The notes: generated by a model not told the origin, from the letters alone. Shown: positions 40,479 to 49,626, counted from the stretch's first letter. The stretch is DNA of 64,000 nucleotides from Aquipseudomonas alcaligenes (GCF_003205495.1 NZ_QJRX01000005.1:124001-188000); one strand, 5' to 3'. Numbers and translations: made by a program.

Positions 40479-41684
40479 TCAAACTCTTTCAATAATCGTC
40501 GCGATACCCATGCCGCCACCGACACACAGCGTGGCCAGGCCGTAGCGCAACTCGCGCTTCTCCAGCTCGTCGAGCAGGGTGCCGAGAATGGCGCAGCCGG
40601 TGGCGCCCAGCGGGTGGCCCATGGCGATGGAGCCGCCGTTGACGTTGACCTTGCTCTCCGGCACGCCCATGTCCTTCATGAACTTCATCACCACCGAGGC
40701 GAACGCCTCGTTGACCTCGAACAGGTCGATGTCCTCCACCGACAGCCCGGCCTTGGCCAGCGCCTTGCGCGTGGCCGGCGCCGGGCCGGTGAGCATGATC
40801 GTCGGGTCGGTGCTGGTCACCGCGGTGGCGACGATGCGCGCACGCGGCTTGAGGCCCAGCTCCTTGCCCTTGGCTTCGGAGCCGATCAGCATCAGCGCCG
40901 CGCCGTCGACGATGCCGGAGCTGTTGCCCGGCGTGTGCACGTGCTCGATGCGCTCGACGTGCGAGTACTTGCGCAGGGCGGTGGCGTCGAAGCCCATCTG
41001 CCCCATCATCTCGAAGCTCGGCTTGAGCTTGCCCAGGCCCTCCAGGGTGGAATCGCCGCGGATGAATTCGTCGTGATCAAGCAGGACGATACCGTTCTGG
41101 TCGGTGACCGGGATCAGCGACTTGGCGAACGAGCCATCCTTGCTGGCGCGCGCTGCCTTCTGCTGCGAGCGCAGGGCAAAGCTGTCGACGTCGCTGCGGC
41201 TGAAGCCTTCGAGGGTGGCGATCAGGTCCGCGCCCACGCCCTGCGGCACGAAGTTGGTGTGCAGGTTGGTCGCCGGGTCCATGGCCCAGGCGCCGCCGTC
41301 CGAGCCCATGGGGATGCGCGACATGGACTCGACGCCGCCGACCACCACCAGGTCCTCGAAGCCCGAGCGCACCTTCATCGCGCCCATGTTCACCGCCTCC
41401 AGGCCCGAGGCGCAGAAGCGGTTGAGCTGCACGCCGGCCACGCACTCGGCCCAGTCGGCGGCCAGCACGGCGGTCTTGGCGATGTCGGCACCCTGGTCGC
41501 CCACCGGGGTCACGCAGCCCAGCACCACATCGTCGACCTGGGCGGTGTCCAGGCGGTTGCGCTGCTCCAGGGCCTTGAGCAGGCCGACCACCAGGTCCAC
41601 CGGCTTGACGCTGTACAGCGCGCCGTCCTTCTTGCCCTTGCCGCGCGGGGTGCGCACGGCGTCGAAAATATAAGCTTCGGTCAT
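40479..41684 (-). CDS. Acetyl-CoA C-acyltransferase (thiolase)
   Basis: A 401-residue thiolase with the nucleophile in [11 protein letters not shown], the histidine in [14 protein letters not shown] and the final cysteine in CVGGGMG. It lacks the PcaF-type CVGVGQG ending, so it probably acts on fatty acyl-CoAs. The start at 41684 ([15 protein letters not shown]) follows family comparison. It is cotranscribed with the FadB-like gene downstream. Confidence 0.93.
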   Translation of the reverse strand: MTEAYIFDAVRTPRGKGKKDGALYSVKPVDLVVGLLKALEQRNRLDTAQVDDVVLGCVTPVGDQGADIAKTAVLAADWAECVAGVQLNRFCASGLEAVNMGAMKVRSGFEDLVVVGGVESMSRIPMGSDGGAWAMDPATNLHTNFVPQGVGADLIATLEGFSRSDVDSFALRSQQKAARASKDGSFAKSLIPVTDQNGIVLLDHDEFIRGDSTLEGLGKLKPSFEMMGQMGFDATALRKYSHVERIEHVHTPGNSSGIVDGAALMLIGSEAKGKELGLKPRARIVATAVTSTDPTIMLTGPAPATRKALAKAGLSVEDIDLFEVNEAFASVVMKFMKDMGVPESKVNVNGGSIAMGHPLGATGCAILGTLLDELEKRELRYGLATLCVGGGMGIATIIERV

Positions 41685-41969
41685 GACGTCCTCGGTACAT
41701 GGCAACGGCGGATGCCGGATGGCCTAACCTTAATCCCGTGCCCAGTGGACTCAATGACCGATGCGCTCAGGCCCATTGACCGTTGGGCTCAGACGAGCGG
41801 TCGTCCAGCCACTGCGCATCCCGCGCCAGGCCGCGAGCTGTCTGGCTCAGGGGCCGCGCCTCGGGGAAAGGCCCCAGGCAATAACTACGTGATTCTGCCG
41901 ATGCCGCGCTAGAAACGAAGTTGTCTAAGCTGAGTGTGACGAGGCCCCTAGGATTAACCGTGCAAGGTG

Positions 41970-42001
41970 CCGCCGCCGGGTTCTGCCGGGGCGGTTTTTT
42001 T
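41970..42001 (+). terminator. Strong plus-strand terminator with no recognised gene upstream
   Basis: A GC-rich hairpin (CCGCC-G-CCGG, loop GTTCTG, CCGG-GGCGG) is followed by seven T. No plus-strand gene lies in the 285 bases before it, only a gap after the divergent thiolase start. A short untranslated RNA could end here. The rest of the gap shows no other clear feature. Confidence 0.75.
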
Positions 42002-42086
42002 GTCCGCGCCACGGTGCCAGGCCCCGTCCTGCGAAGCTCTGCAGGCCACTGGCCAAAACACCAACAAGAACAAAGGCAGTAGCATC

Positions 42087-42182
42087 ATGTTCAAACAAGC
42101 CAAGTACCGGCAGGCGACCCTGATCGTCCTTGCCACCGCCGTCATCCTGATCCTGCCCAACGTGACTCGTCTGGTCGGCTGA
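42087..42182 (+). CDS. Single-helix small membrane protein (31 aa), putative
   Basis: A 31-codon frame, MFKQAKYRQATLIVLATAVI and 11 more residues. It has a positively charged start and one long hydrophobic helix, the look of a membrane microprotein. A weak AAGGCAG lies upstream. It lies between the orphan terminator and the rhodanese gene. I do not recognise it. Confidence 0.5.
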   Translation: MFKQAKYRQATLIVLATAVILILPNVTRLVG

Positions 42183-42287
42183 TCATTCTTCTCCGCCGTG
42201 GCCCGATGCCGTAGCGCTCGGGCCACGGAACAACCCCCGCAGAGACTGTGCTAGCGTGAGCCTTGAACGCCTCACGAGGTCTTTGCC

Positions 42288-42674
42288 ATGCGCCATTTCC
42301 TGCTCTGCCTCGGCCTTGCGCTGAGCCCGCTGGCCGCCCAGGCCGGCGACATCGACTCCACCGCCGCCCTGCACGCCCTGGCCCAGCCCGGCGCCGTGCT
42401 GATTGACGTGCGCACCGCGGACGAATTCGCAAGCGGCGCCCTGCCCGGCGCCACCCTGATTCCCCACGGCGACATCGCCGCGCGCATCGCCGAAGTGGCG
42501 CCGGACAAGAACACCCCGGTGGTCCTCTACTGCCGCAGCGGCCGCCGTTCCAGCATCGCCCAAGACGAGCTGCAGGCGCTGGGCTACACCCAGGTGATCA
42601 ACGCCGGCGGCTACGACCAGTTCAAGCTGGCCCGCGACAACCAGAGCGAGGGCCCCGCATGCACCAACTGTTGA
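42288..42674 (+). CDS. Periplasmic rhodanese-like sulfurtransferase
   Basis: A 128-residue single-domain rhodanese with a signal peptide (about residues 1-19, ending AAQAG). The active-site loop is CRSGRRS with Cys82, and the fold is typical (LIDVRTADEFASGALPGA). The C-terminus ends ACTNC. It overlaps the next gene by 16 bp, so the two are translationally coupled. A role in periplasmic sulphur handling with the cytochrome is likely but unproven. Confidence 0.88.
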   Translation: MRHFLLCLGLALSPLAAQAGDIDSTAALHALAQPGAVLIDVRTADEFASGALPGATLIPHGDIAARIAEVAPDKNTPVVLYCRSGRRSSIAQDELQALGYTQVINAGGYDQFKLARDNQSEGPACTNC

Positions 42675-43471
42675 GCCGCCTGCTGCTGGGCGCCGCCCTG
42701 CTCGCTCCCTTTGCCCACGCCGCCGAACTCAAGCTGGAACTGCCGCAGGGCAGCCGCAGCTGGAGCACCGAACAACTGCTGAGCCACCCGCAGGCGCAGC
42801 AGATCGAGATCGCCGCCGACGTGGCCTACAAGCGCGCCATGCAGTACCGCGCCGTGCCGCTGGTCGCCCTGCTCGACGGCGTGCAGCCCGGCGACCACCT
42901 GCAGGCCGTGGCCCTGGATGGCTTCGCCGCCGAACTGCCCGCCGCCCCACTGCTCAGCACCAAGGGCGCCCGCGCCTGGCTGGCGGTGGAAGACCCGGCC
43001 CAGCCCTGGCCGGCGCTGTCCAAGAACAAGCCCAGCGCCGGCCCCTTCTACCTGGTGTGGCAGAACCCCGAGGCGGCGCAGATCGGCCCGGAGCAGTGGC
43101 CGTTCCAGGTTTCCACTTTCCGCCTGCTGGCGCCGGTGGCGCAGCGCTTCCCGGCGCTGCTGCCGGCGGCGGATGCCAGTGCCGAGGTGCAGGCCGGGTT
43201 TGCGGTGTTCCAGAAGAACTGTCTGGCCTGTCACCGCCTGAATGGCGCTGGGGATTCGCAGTTCGGGCCCGATCTGAATATTCCGCATAACCCGACGGAG
43301 TATTTCGCGGGGGATTTTTTGCGGCAGTACATTCGGGACCCGCAGAGCCTGCGGAGGTGGCCGCAGGGGCGGATGCCGGGGTTTAGTGAGGCGGTTTTGA
43401 GTGATAGGGAGTTGGGGGAGTTGATTGGGTATTTGGGGCATATGGCGGGGCGGAAAGGCCACCACAAGTAG
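42659..43471 (+). CDS. Periplasmic c-type cytochrome with an N-terminal oxidoreductase-like domain
   Basis: A 270-residue protein with a signal peptide (about residues 1-21). Residues 25-150 resemble a small substrate-binding or molybdopterin-oxidoreductase-type domain (QYRAVPLVALLDGVQPGD). The C-terminal cytochrome has haem site CLACH (Cys188, Cys191, His192) and probable axial Met239 in GRMPGF. The codon pattern changes sharply near 43180: the last ~90 codons end mostly in G or T, while the rest end in C. Confidence 0.8.
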   Translation: MHQLLSRLLLGAALLAPFAHAAELKLELPQGSRSWSTEQLLSHPQAQQIEIAADVAYKRAMQYRAVPLVALLDGVQPGDHLQAVALDGFAAELPAAPLLSTKGARAWLAVEDPAQPWPALSKNKPSAGPFYLVWQNPEAAQIGPEQWPFQVSTFRLLAPVAQRFPALLPAADASAEVQAGFAVFQKNCLACHRLNGAGDSQFGPDLNIPHNPTEYFAGDFLRQYIRDPQSLRRWPQGRMPGFSEAVLSDRELGELIGYLGHMAGRKGHHK

Positions 43472-43570
43472 CATTACCGCTGAGCATGAAAAGACAGCCT
43501 TCTCTGCTACAGCTAAGTCTTTTACAAGCCAAAAGGTCTTGCCCTTAGGACACCAGAAAAGGGATTTGAA

Positions 43571-43876
43571 ATGCCAACCGTGTTGAACAAGCTGACTATT
43601 GCCACCTTGCTACTTGTAGCCGCGATACTTGCGGCCATCGCCTTAGTAGCTGCGTCGTTAGCTCTGCTGGCCTATCTCGATACGACAGTACCGAATGCAG
43701 CATTTTTCAGGCTATGCCCCAGCAACTCACAAAGCGATTGCGTAGCTTTTACTTGGGCGCACCTGACAACCCTGTTCTGCTCCAGCTTATTTTCTGCGGG
43801 TCTCCTGGCTGCCTGGGGAGTCAGAAGATGGAAGAGAAACCTGAAAACTGACAATTGTAGGGCTGCAAATGAATAG
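43571..43876 (+). CDS. Small two-helix membrane protein, unknown (accessory)
   Basis: A 101-residue protein with two hydrophobic helices (about residues 8-35 and 60-85). Its base composition is far less GC-rich than its neighbours'. A ribosome site AAGGGA lies upstream. I do not recognise the family. Its stop overlaps the start of the next gene by 8 bp, so the two are coupled. Confidence 0.65.
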   Translation: MPTVLNKLTIATLLLVAAILAAIALVAASLALLAYLDTTVPNAAFFRLCPSNSQSDCVAFTWAHLTTLFCSSLFSAGLLAAWGVRRWKRNLKTDNCRAANE

Positions 43877-44210
43877 CGCGCTGGAGCTAGGAAGCTTCAT
43901 CAACTTTTTTGAGGTAGAACCCACCAGAACTCATGAAGCAGGCTGGTTCTATGGAGCGCATTTCGAGGCCCAAATAGGTGCTGACACCGTGCTCGCCACA
44001 GTGGCGCCAGATGAAGCAGAGTTCTTTATCGAGTGGCGCCAAGGCGAGCGAGTCCTACTCAAACTCAAGCTCGTCATGGTCACCGAGTGGATCTTTCAAA
44101 CCCGCAATGGCAGAGAACAACTGTTCCTTAAAACAGCAACGGACCGCGAAGGCATTTGTGTCATCACCCTCAGACCGGAAGTGGCTGTAAATCTGGAACT
44201 GCAGTGGTGA
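43869..44210 (+). CDS. Small soluble protein, unknown (accessory)
   Basis: A 113-residue protein with no signal or membrane segment and a mixed alpha/beta look (MNSALELGSFINFFEVEPTR...). It overlaps the upstream gene by 8 bp and is followed 14 bp later by a third small gene. The context resembles small accessory modules such as immunity cassettes, but I see no toxin gene and make no functional claim. Confidence 0.65.
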   Translation: MNSALELGSFINFFEVEPTRTHEAGWFYGAHFEAQIGADTVLATVAPDEAEFFIEWRQGERVLLKLKLVMVTEWIFQTRNGREQLFLKTATDREGICVITLRPEVAVNLELQW

Positions 44211-44224
44211 GTAAGGGGACAGTT

Positions 44225-44452
44225 ATGCGCTACGTCTCAGGGGAACATGTGGAACTGGGGGACTGCGTCATGCTGGAGCGTGGCCGTACAAAGGGGGTTG
44301 TACAGGCCATCATTGAAACCCCGGAGCAGATGGCCGAATGGGGAGTAGAGGAGCCCGGACTCTTACTAGATTCTGAGCCGTTCGGGCTGGTGTTCTGGCC
44401 CGAATCAGAGCCCTACGATCCGGTAATCTTCGTTTCACGGCAAACAGCCTAA
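44225..44452 (+). CDS. Small acidic protein, unknown (accessory)
   Basis: A 75-residue acidic protein, MRYVSGEHVELGDCVMLERG and onward, with WPESEPYDPVIFVSRQTA at the end. It has a good AAGGGGA ribosome site and follows the previous small gene by 14 bp. Its beta-rich look and size would fit a carried adaptor or immunity-type protein, but the family is not recognised. Confidence 0.6.
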   Translation: MRYVSGEHVELGDCVMLERGRTKGVVQAIIETPEQMAEWGVEEPGLLLDSEPFGLVFWPESEPYDPVIFVSRQTA

Positions 44453-44522
44453 ATTTTCGCCCTTTCGCAGCAGTACGAAGCACTCGGCTCAACTGACCTT
44501 AGCTTTTCGCCCTTACGGCGAG

Positions 44523-45130
44523 TCACTTTCTCTTGTTTGCCCAAGAGAAAGTAACCAAAGAGAAGGGCACCCCGACATCCGGGTTTGGCGGCTGCGCCAC
44601 CAAACTTCCCTCCTTCCGGTGCCGCTCCGGGGGCCGGCGTACAAGGGGCGTCCATGCCCCTTTACGCCTCTCGCCGCATCCATGCGGCTCGTCCCCCTAC
44701 GCAACACCTCCACTCGGCCTCCTGACGGGGACTCGGGCTCCGAGGTGCCTGGTGGTTTTTCTCGGCGCTGCGCGCAGTGATCGTTCCCACGCTTTGCGTG
44801 GGAATGTTGCTGTTGGCGATCTGCGCCAGTTGTGGAATTTGGTTGCTGATGGCTTTAAACGGGGCGTTGCGGAATGGGTTCTCACGTAGAGCCTGGGAAC
44901 CAGGCACAGAACTTTCAGGCAACTCCAAACGCCCCCTTCAGGAGGCCGAACGGAATCATTGCGGAAGGGGTTGAGCGGCATGGATGCCGCGAGAGACGCG
45001 ATGGGCCAAGGATGGCCCTTCGCGGCGTGCCCCTGGAGCGATGATGGAGTGAGGGAACCCCGCCGCAGGCGGGGCCGGATGTCGGGGGCAAGCGTTTTTG
45101 GTTACTTTTTCCGCGACTGGAAAAAGTGAC
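44523..45130. repeat. Palindrome-bounded noncoding element of about 608 bp
   Basis: The two ends are inverted relatives. Left: GTCACTTTCTCTTG then CAAGAGAAAGTAACCAAA, an 11-bp perfect hairpin at 44525-44552. Right, read inwards: GTCACTTTTTCC then GGAAAAAGTAACCAAA, a 9-bp hairpin at 45105-45128. Both ends continue with a related CCGACATCCGG segment. Inside is a further palindrome, TTCCCACGC / GCGTGGGAA (44784-44804). No convincing gene lies within it. It is a dispersed Pseudomonas-type repeat rather than a classical IS, since no transposase is visible. Confidence 0.7.
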
Positions 45131-45296
45131 CCGCCCAGCAGGGCGGAACTGATGTTTCAACCAACACGCAAACGAGCAGCGGCACAGTTCCTATCGCGGC
45201 CAAGGCTGCTCCCACAAAGGCAAAAGCTCCCTCTCCCCCTACGCAGGCCGCCGCAAACAGACGAGGGGAGAAAAAGCGCGCCCTGCGCGCCACGCC

Positions 45297-46097
45297 TCAC
45301 TGCTGTTGTTGCGTCTGCATCAACGCCGCCACATTCACCCGCGCATGCATCTGCTCCCCACCACCACCCCGACGCATCCCCCGTACCGGGCAGGCATCCA
45401 GATAATCCAGCCCCACCGCCAGCTTCAGATGCCGCTCCGGCCGCGCCAGCTCGTTGGTCACATCGAAGCTGTACCACGCTTCGCCCAGCCAGGCCTCGGC
45501 CCAGGCGTGGCTGGCCAGGTGGCCGCTGTCCTCGGTGTACAGATAGCCCGATACATAGCGCGACGGCACGCCCAGGCTGCGCGCACAGGCCAGGAAGGCA
45601 TGGGTATGGTCCTGGCATACCCCGGCGCGGCCGGCGAAGGCCTCGGCGGCGGTGCTGTCCACCCGGGTGGCGCCCGGCGTATAGGGCATCTGCGCGTGCA
45701 GGCCGTGCATCAGGCCGATCAGGCCGTCGCGGTCGTTGCGCCCGGCGCTGCTGGTGCGGGCGAACTCGCGCAGGGCGTCGTCGGCCTGGGTCAGGCGGGT
45801 GCTGCGCAGGTACGGCAGCGGTGAGCGGGTGTCGCGCTCGGACTCGCAGTGCGGGTCTATGTCCACCTGGCCGCGCGCGCCGATCACCAGCGCCTCGTGC
45901 GGCTCGTCCAGGGTCAGTACATGCAGGATGTTGCCGTAGGGGTCGCGCTGCGCGCGCACCGGGCGCGGCAGGTCGAGCTGCCAGCTGATCACCCGCTGGC
46001 GCGCGCTCTCCTGCGGGGTCAGGCGCAGGTACTGGATGCTCGCGCGCACCTGGTCGTCGTAGTGGTAGGTGGTGTCGTGGCGGATCGAGAGTCTCAT
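45297..46097 (-). CDS. Transglutaminase-like protein
   Basis: A 266-residue protein with an N-terminal beta domain and a transglutaminase/protease core. The nucleophile is in GVCQDHTHAFLACARSLGVP, the histidine in LASHAWAEAW and the aspartate in YSFDVTNEL. It forms a set with the alpha-E and ATP-grasp genes, overlapping the alpha-E gene by 4 bp. These trios recur in bacteria and are thought to build or modify a peptide-like product, but this locus's role is unknown. Confidence 0.88.
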   Translation of the reverse strand: MRLSIRHDTTYHYDDQVRASIQYLRLTPQESARQRVISWQLDLPRPVRAQRDPYGNILHVLTLDEPHEALVIGARGQVDIDPHCESERDTRSPLPYLRSTRLTQADDALREFARTSSAGRNDRDGLIGLMHGLHAQMPYTPGATRVDSTAAEAFAGRAGVCQDHTHAFLACARSLGVPSRYVSGYLYTEDSGHLASHAWAEAWLGEAWYSFDVTNELARPERHLKLAVGLDYLDACPVRGMRRGGGGEQMHARVNVAALMQTQQQQ

Positions 46098-47044
46098 ACG
46101 ACCTCCAGATAGGACGTGTGGATGGCGCTGCCCAACTGCCTAACGAGCAGGATGAAATCGGTGAGCCAGGTGTGCAGGCCCTCATCGAGGACCTCGTCGA
46201 TGCTGGTGTAGCGCAGGCGCGCGTCCAGTTCGGCGGCCAGGCGCTGGGCCGGGCGGCCGTTTTCGCCGGGCAGGCCGGCGAGCATCAGGTTGAGCTCCTC
46301 CATGCAGGCGCGCAGCGAGCGCGGCACTTCGGGGCGCAGCAGCAGCAATTCGGCGATCTTGCGGGTGCGCGGCGAGCCGCGGTAGATCTCGGTGAAGGAC
46401 TCGAACGAGGACAGCGCACGCAGCAGCGCACTCCACTCGTAGTAGCCACGCGCCGAGGTGTCGCTGACTTCGTCGGCGGCCTCGCCGAGCATTTCGTAGC
46501 GCGCATCGAGCAGGCGCAGGGTGTTGTCGGCGCGCTCGATGAAGGTGCCCAGGCGGATGAAGCGATAGGCCTCGCCACGCATGATGGTGCCGAAGGTGGC
46601 GCCACGGAACAGGTGCGAGCGCTCCTTGACCCACTCGCAGAAGCGGCTGATGCCATAGCGGCCTAGGCCCTCGGCGGCGATGCCGCGCATCTCCAGCCAG
46701 GTGGCGTTGATGTTCTCCCACATGTCGGCGGTGATCCGTCCGCGCACGGCGTGGGCGTTGGCGCGCGCGGCCTGCAGGCAGCAATAGAGGCTCGCCGGGT
46801 TCTCCGCATCCAGGGCGAAGAAGTGCAGCATACGCTCGGCGTGCAGCTGGCCGTGGCGGGTCAGATAGTCGTCCAGGGTGCCGGTGATCAGCAGCGGCAG
46901 CGCCAGTTCGTCGAGGCCGTCGCCACAGCCGTCGTGCGGCATCAGCGACAGCGAGTAGCTGACGTCGAGCATGCGCGCGAGGTTCTCGGCGCGCTCTAGG
47001 TAGCGCGACATCCAGTACAGGTCGGAGGCAGTTCTCGAAAGCAT
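46094..47044 (-). CDS. Alpha-E domain protein
   Basis: A 316-residue, largely helical alpha-E protein with the standard start MLSRTASDLYWMSRYLERAENLARML and two repeats of the alpha-E helices. It always occurs beside ATP-grasp and transglutaminase genes. It starts 2 bp after the ATP-grasp stop and overlaps the transglutaminase start by 4 bp. Biochemical function is not established. Confidence 0.9.
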   Translation of the reverse strand: MLSRTASDLYWMSRYLERAENLARMLDVSYSLSLMPHDGCGDGLDELALPLLITGTLDDYLTRHGQLHAERMLHFFALDAENPASLYCCLQAARANAHAVRGRITADMWENINATWLEMRGIAAEGLGRYGISRFCEWVKERSHLFRGATFGTIMRGEAYRFIRLGTFIERADNTLRLLDARYEMLGEAADEVSDTSARGYYEWSALLRALSSFESFTEIYRGSPRTRKIAELLLLRPEVPRSLRACMEELNLMLAGLPGENGRPAQRLAAELDARLRYTSIDEVLDEGLHTWLTDFILLVRQLGSAIHTSYLEVV

Positions 47045-47046
47045 GA

Positions 47047-48456
47047 TCAGTCCTCCACCACCCAGGTGTCCTTGGTGCCGCCGCCCTGCGACGAGTTGAC
47101 CACCAGCGAGCCCTCGCGCAGCGCCACACGGGTCAGGCCGCCGGGCACCAGGCGGGTTTCGCGGCCGGACAGGACGAACGGACGCAGGTCGATGTGGCGC
47201 GGCGCCACGCCGCTCTCGACGAAGGTCGGGCAGGTCGACAGGCACAGCGTGGGCTGGGCGATGTAGGCCGCCGGGTTGGCCTTGAGGCGCTCGCGGAACA
47301 GCTCGATCTCGGCCTTGGTGGCGGCCGGGCCGACCAGCATGCCGTAGCCGCCGGAGCCCTGGGTTTCCTTGACCACCAGCTCGGGCAGGTGGGCCAACAC
47401 ATGGGACAGTTCCGCGGGCTTGCGGCACTGCCAGGTGGGCACGTTCTTGAGGATCGGCTCCTCGTCCAGGTAGAAGCGGATCATGTCGCCGACGTAGGGG
47501 TAGATCGACTTGTCGTCCGCCACCCCGGTGCCCACCGCGTTGGCCAGCACCACGTTGCCACTGCGGTAGGCGGCGAGCAGGCCGGGCACGCCGAGCATGG
47601 AGTCGGGGTTGAAGGCCAGCGGGTCGAGGAAGGCGTCGTCCAGGCGGCGGTAGATCACGTCTACCGGTTGCGGGCCGGCGGTGGTGCGCATGAACACCCG
47701 GTCGTCGCGCACGAACAGGTCGGCGCCTTCCACCAGCTCCACGCCCATCTCGCGAGCGAGGAAGGCGTGCTCGAAATAGGCGCTGTTGAAGCGCCCCGGG
47801 GTGAGCACCACCACGGATGGGTTGTCGATCGGGCTGGAGCTCTTCAGGGTGTCCAGCAGCAGGCTCGGGTAGTGGTCGATGGGCGCCACGCGCTGCTGGG
47901 CGAACAGCTCGGGGAACAGGCGCATCATCATCTTGCGGTCTTCCAGCATGTAGCTGACGCCGCTGGGCGTGCGCAGGTTGTCCTCCAGCACGTAGAAGCT
48001 GCCGTCGCCGTCGCGCACCAGGTCGACGCCGGCGATATGCGCATAGATGTCGCGGTGCAGGTCGAGGCCCTGCATGGCCAGCTGGTAGCCCTCGTTGGCC
48101 AGCACCTGCTCGGCCGGAATGATGCCGGCCTTGAGGATGCGCTGGTCATGGTAGAGGTCGGCGAGGAACAGGTTGAGCGCCTGCACGCGCTGGATGCAGC
48201 CGGCCTCGACGATGCGCCATTCGCTGGCGGGGATGCTGCGCGGGATGGTGTCGAAGGGGATCAGGCGCTCGGTGCCCTGTTCGTCGCCGTAGAGGGTGAA
48301 GGTGATGCCGGCGCGGTGGAACAGCAGGTCGGCTTCGCGGCGGCGCTGGGCCTGCACTTCGGCGGGCGTGTCGGCCAGCCAGCGGGCAAACTCCCGGTAG
48401 TGCGGGCGGACTGCGCCGCTCGCGTCGTACATCTCGTCATAAAAGGTGCGGGCCAT
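47047..48456 (-). CDS. Circularly permuted ATP-grasp protein (type 2)
   Basis: A 469-residue protein of the circularly permuted ATP-grasp type 2 family (VLEDNLRTPSGVSYMLEDR, then LVVKETQGSGGYGMLVGP and the C-terminal SSQGGGTKDTWVVED). Family members are thought to ligate amino acids. The start at 48456 (MARTFYDEMYDASGAVRPHY) matches the family. First gene of the trio, so the trio's promoter should lie upstream of 48456. Confidence 0.9.
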   Translation of the reverse strand: MARTFYDEMYDASGAVRPHYREFARWLADTPAEVQAQRRREADLLFHRAGITFTLYGDEQGTERLIPFDTIPRSIPASEWRIVEAGCIQRVQALNLFLADLYHDQRILKAGIIPAEQVLANEGYQLAMQGLDLHRDIYAHIAGVDLVRDGDGSFYVLEDNLRTPSGVSYMLEDRKMMMRLFPELFAQQRVAPIDHYPSLLLDTLKSSSPIDNPSVVVLTPGRFNSAYFEHAFLAREMGVELVEGADLFVRDDRVFMRTTAGPQPVDVIYRRLDDAFLDPLAFNPDSMLGVPGLLAAYRSGNVVLANAVGTGVADDKSIYPYVGDMIRFYLDEEPILKNVPTWQCRKPAELSHVLAHLPELVVKETQGSGGYGMLVGPAATKAEIELFRERLKANPAAYIAQPTLCLSTCPTFVESGVAPRHIDLRPFVLSGRETRLVPGGLTRVALREGSLVVNSSQGGGTKDTWVVED

Positions 48457-48753
48457 GCCGTACTCCTTGTCACCCGGACAGGAGTGCCATCGCAAGGCCC
48501 GTGCCACGAAATTTATCGTTCTATTTCAATAACCTGTATGACAACCCCGAGATCCTCGCACCAATTCAGGGCAATATCGGGCGCCGCGCCGGCGGCCGCG
48601 CCCCAGGCCGTGGCAGCCTCTCTATGGGGTGCATAGGCAGCTTCGATTTCCCCTGCCGGCGGCGGCTGGGCAGACTGCACGGCATCGAACGGCGGCTGCA
48701 TCAGGCCCGCCGCTTCGCAGATCGGCGCTCCCCTTCTGCCGATCGCTCCTGCT

Positions 48754-48781
48754 GGCCGCTCCTGCTCGAGCGGCCTTTTTT
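48754..48781 (+). terminator. Strong plus-strand terminator with no recognised gene upstream
   Basis: A perfect 8-bp stem, GGCCGCTC / GAGCGGCC, with a 6-nt loop, then six T. The 297 bases before it (from 48457) hold only weak small frames on either strand, including a 32-codon plus-strand frame at 48538. An untranslated RNA or microprotein transcript is possible. Confidence 0.8.
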
Positions 48782-48799
48782 ATGGCTGACTGAAAGTGC

Positions 48800-48857
48800 T
48801 AGCCCGGATGCAATCCGGGAAGCAGGCAGCGCCCTCCCCGGATTGCACCCGGGCTAC
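48800..48857. repeat. REP-type inverted repeat
   Basis: TAGCCCGGATGCAATCCGGG at 48800-48819 faces a near-perfect reverse complement at 48837-48857 (CCCGGATTGCACCCGGGCTAC). It is the same family as 20039-20098, where it lies in the ben operon. Confidence 0.85.
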
Positions 48858-48900
48858 GCCGCAGAATCCGTGTAGGAAAAATGCGCCACGCCGGGACAGA

Positions 48901-49626
48901 TCAGACAGCCCGGGCCACCGCCGGCTCGCCGAAGGCCAGGTGCAGCCAGTGCTGGTAGAAGCCCTCGGCCACCCGGTTGAGGGCGCTGACCCGGTTCGGC
49001 AGGTCGGCCAGCATCTGGCGCAGGCCCTGCTGGCTGGCCTGGGTCTCGTCGAGCAGGTGCGACCAGTCGCGCAGCCAGTTCTCCACCACCTCCACCGTCA
49101 CTTCGGGATGGCCCTGCAGGGCCAGCACCTTGTCGCCCCAGGCGAAGCCCTGGTTCGGGCACCAGGGGCTGGACAGCAGCCACTCGGCGCCAGGCGGCAG
49201 CTCGAAGGTGTCGCTGTGCCACTGGTACACGGGAAATTCGCGCGGCAGGTGCGCCAGCCAGGGGTTGCCGTTGTCGCGCCGCACCAGCGGCTGCCAGCCC
49301 ACTTCGGTGTAGGGCATGCGGTGCACGGCCGCGCCGAGGGCCTTGGCAATCAGCTGGCCGCCCAGGCAATGGCCGATCAGGGGAATGTCGCGCCGGATGA
49401 AGTGGCGCAATGCGTCAATTTCCGCCCTGATCCAGGGCAGGTCGTCGTTCACGCTCATGGGGCCGCCCATCACCGCCACAGCACGGGGACGGTCGAGGTC
49501 GACGCGCGCCAGCTCGCCGAGGTCGGCGCGCAGCACGGTGAAATCGAGTTGCTGGGCCTGCAGGACGCTGGCCAGGTGACCCGGGGGACAATAATCGACG
49601 TGGGTCAGAATCAGGATGTCGGTCAT
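48901..49626 (-). CDS. Class I glutamine amidotransferase-like protein
   Basis: A 241-residue GATase1 protein. The nucleophile is in GHCLGGQLIAKALG and the histidine in LQGHPEVTVEVV. It resembles GMP-synthase N-terminal-type domains acting alone. The start at 49626 (MTDILILTHVDYCPPG) is conserved in form. It is not closely similar in outline to the other member at 36155. The substrate is unknown. Confidence 0.83.
   Translation of the reverse strand: MTDILILTHVDYCPPGHLASVLQAQQLDFTVLRADLGELARVDLDRPRAVAVMGGPMSVNDDLPWIRAEIDALRHFIRRDIPLIGHCLGGQLIAKALGAAVHRMPYTEVGWQPLVRRDNGNPWLAHLPREFPVYQWHSDTFELPPGAEWLLSSPWCPNQGFAWGDKVLALQGHPEVTVEVVENWLRDWSHLLDETQASQQGLRQMLADLPNRVSALNRVAEGFYQHWLHLAFGEPAVARAV

Noticed and set aside
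45098..45988. Plus-strand frame through the noncoding element end and opposite the transglutaminase gene
   Set aside because: It is Arg/Ala/Pro-rich shadow coding with no motif, and the transglutaminase on the other strand has its Cys-His-Asp motifs.
48513..48701. 62-codon minus-strand frame in the gap upstream of the ATP-grasp gene
   Set aside because: No ribosome site and no family-like features; the plus-strand terminator is a better-supported signal in this stretch.
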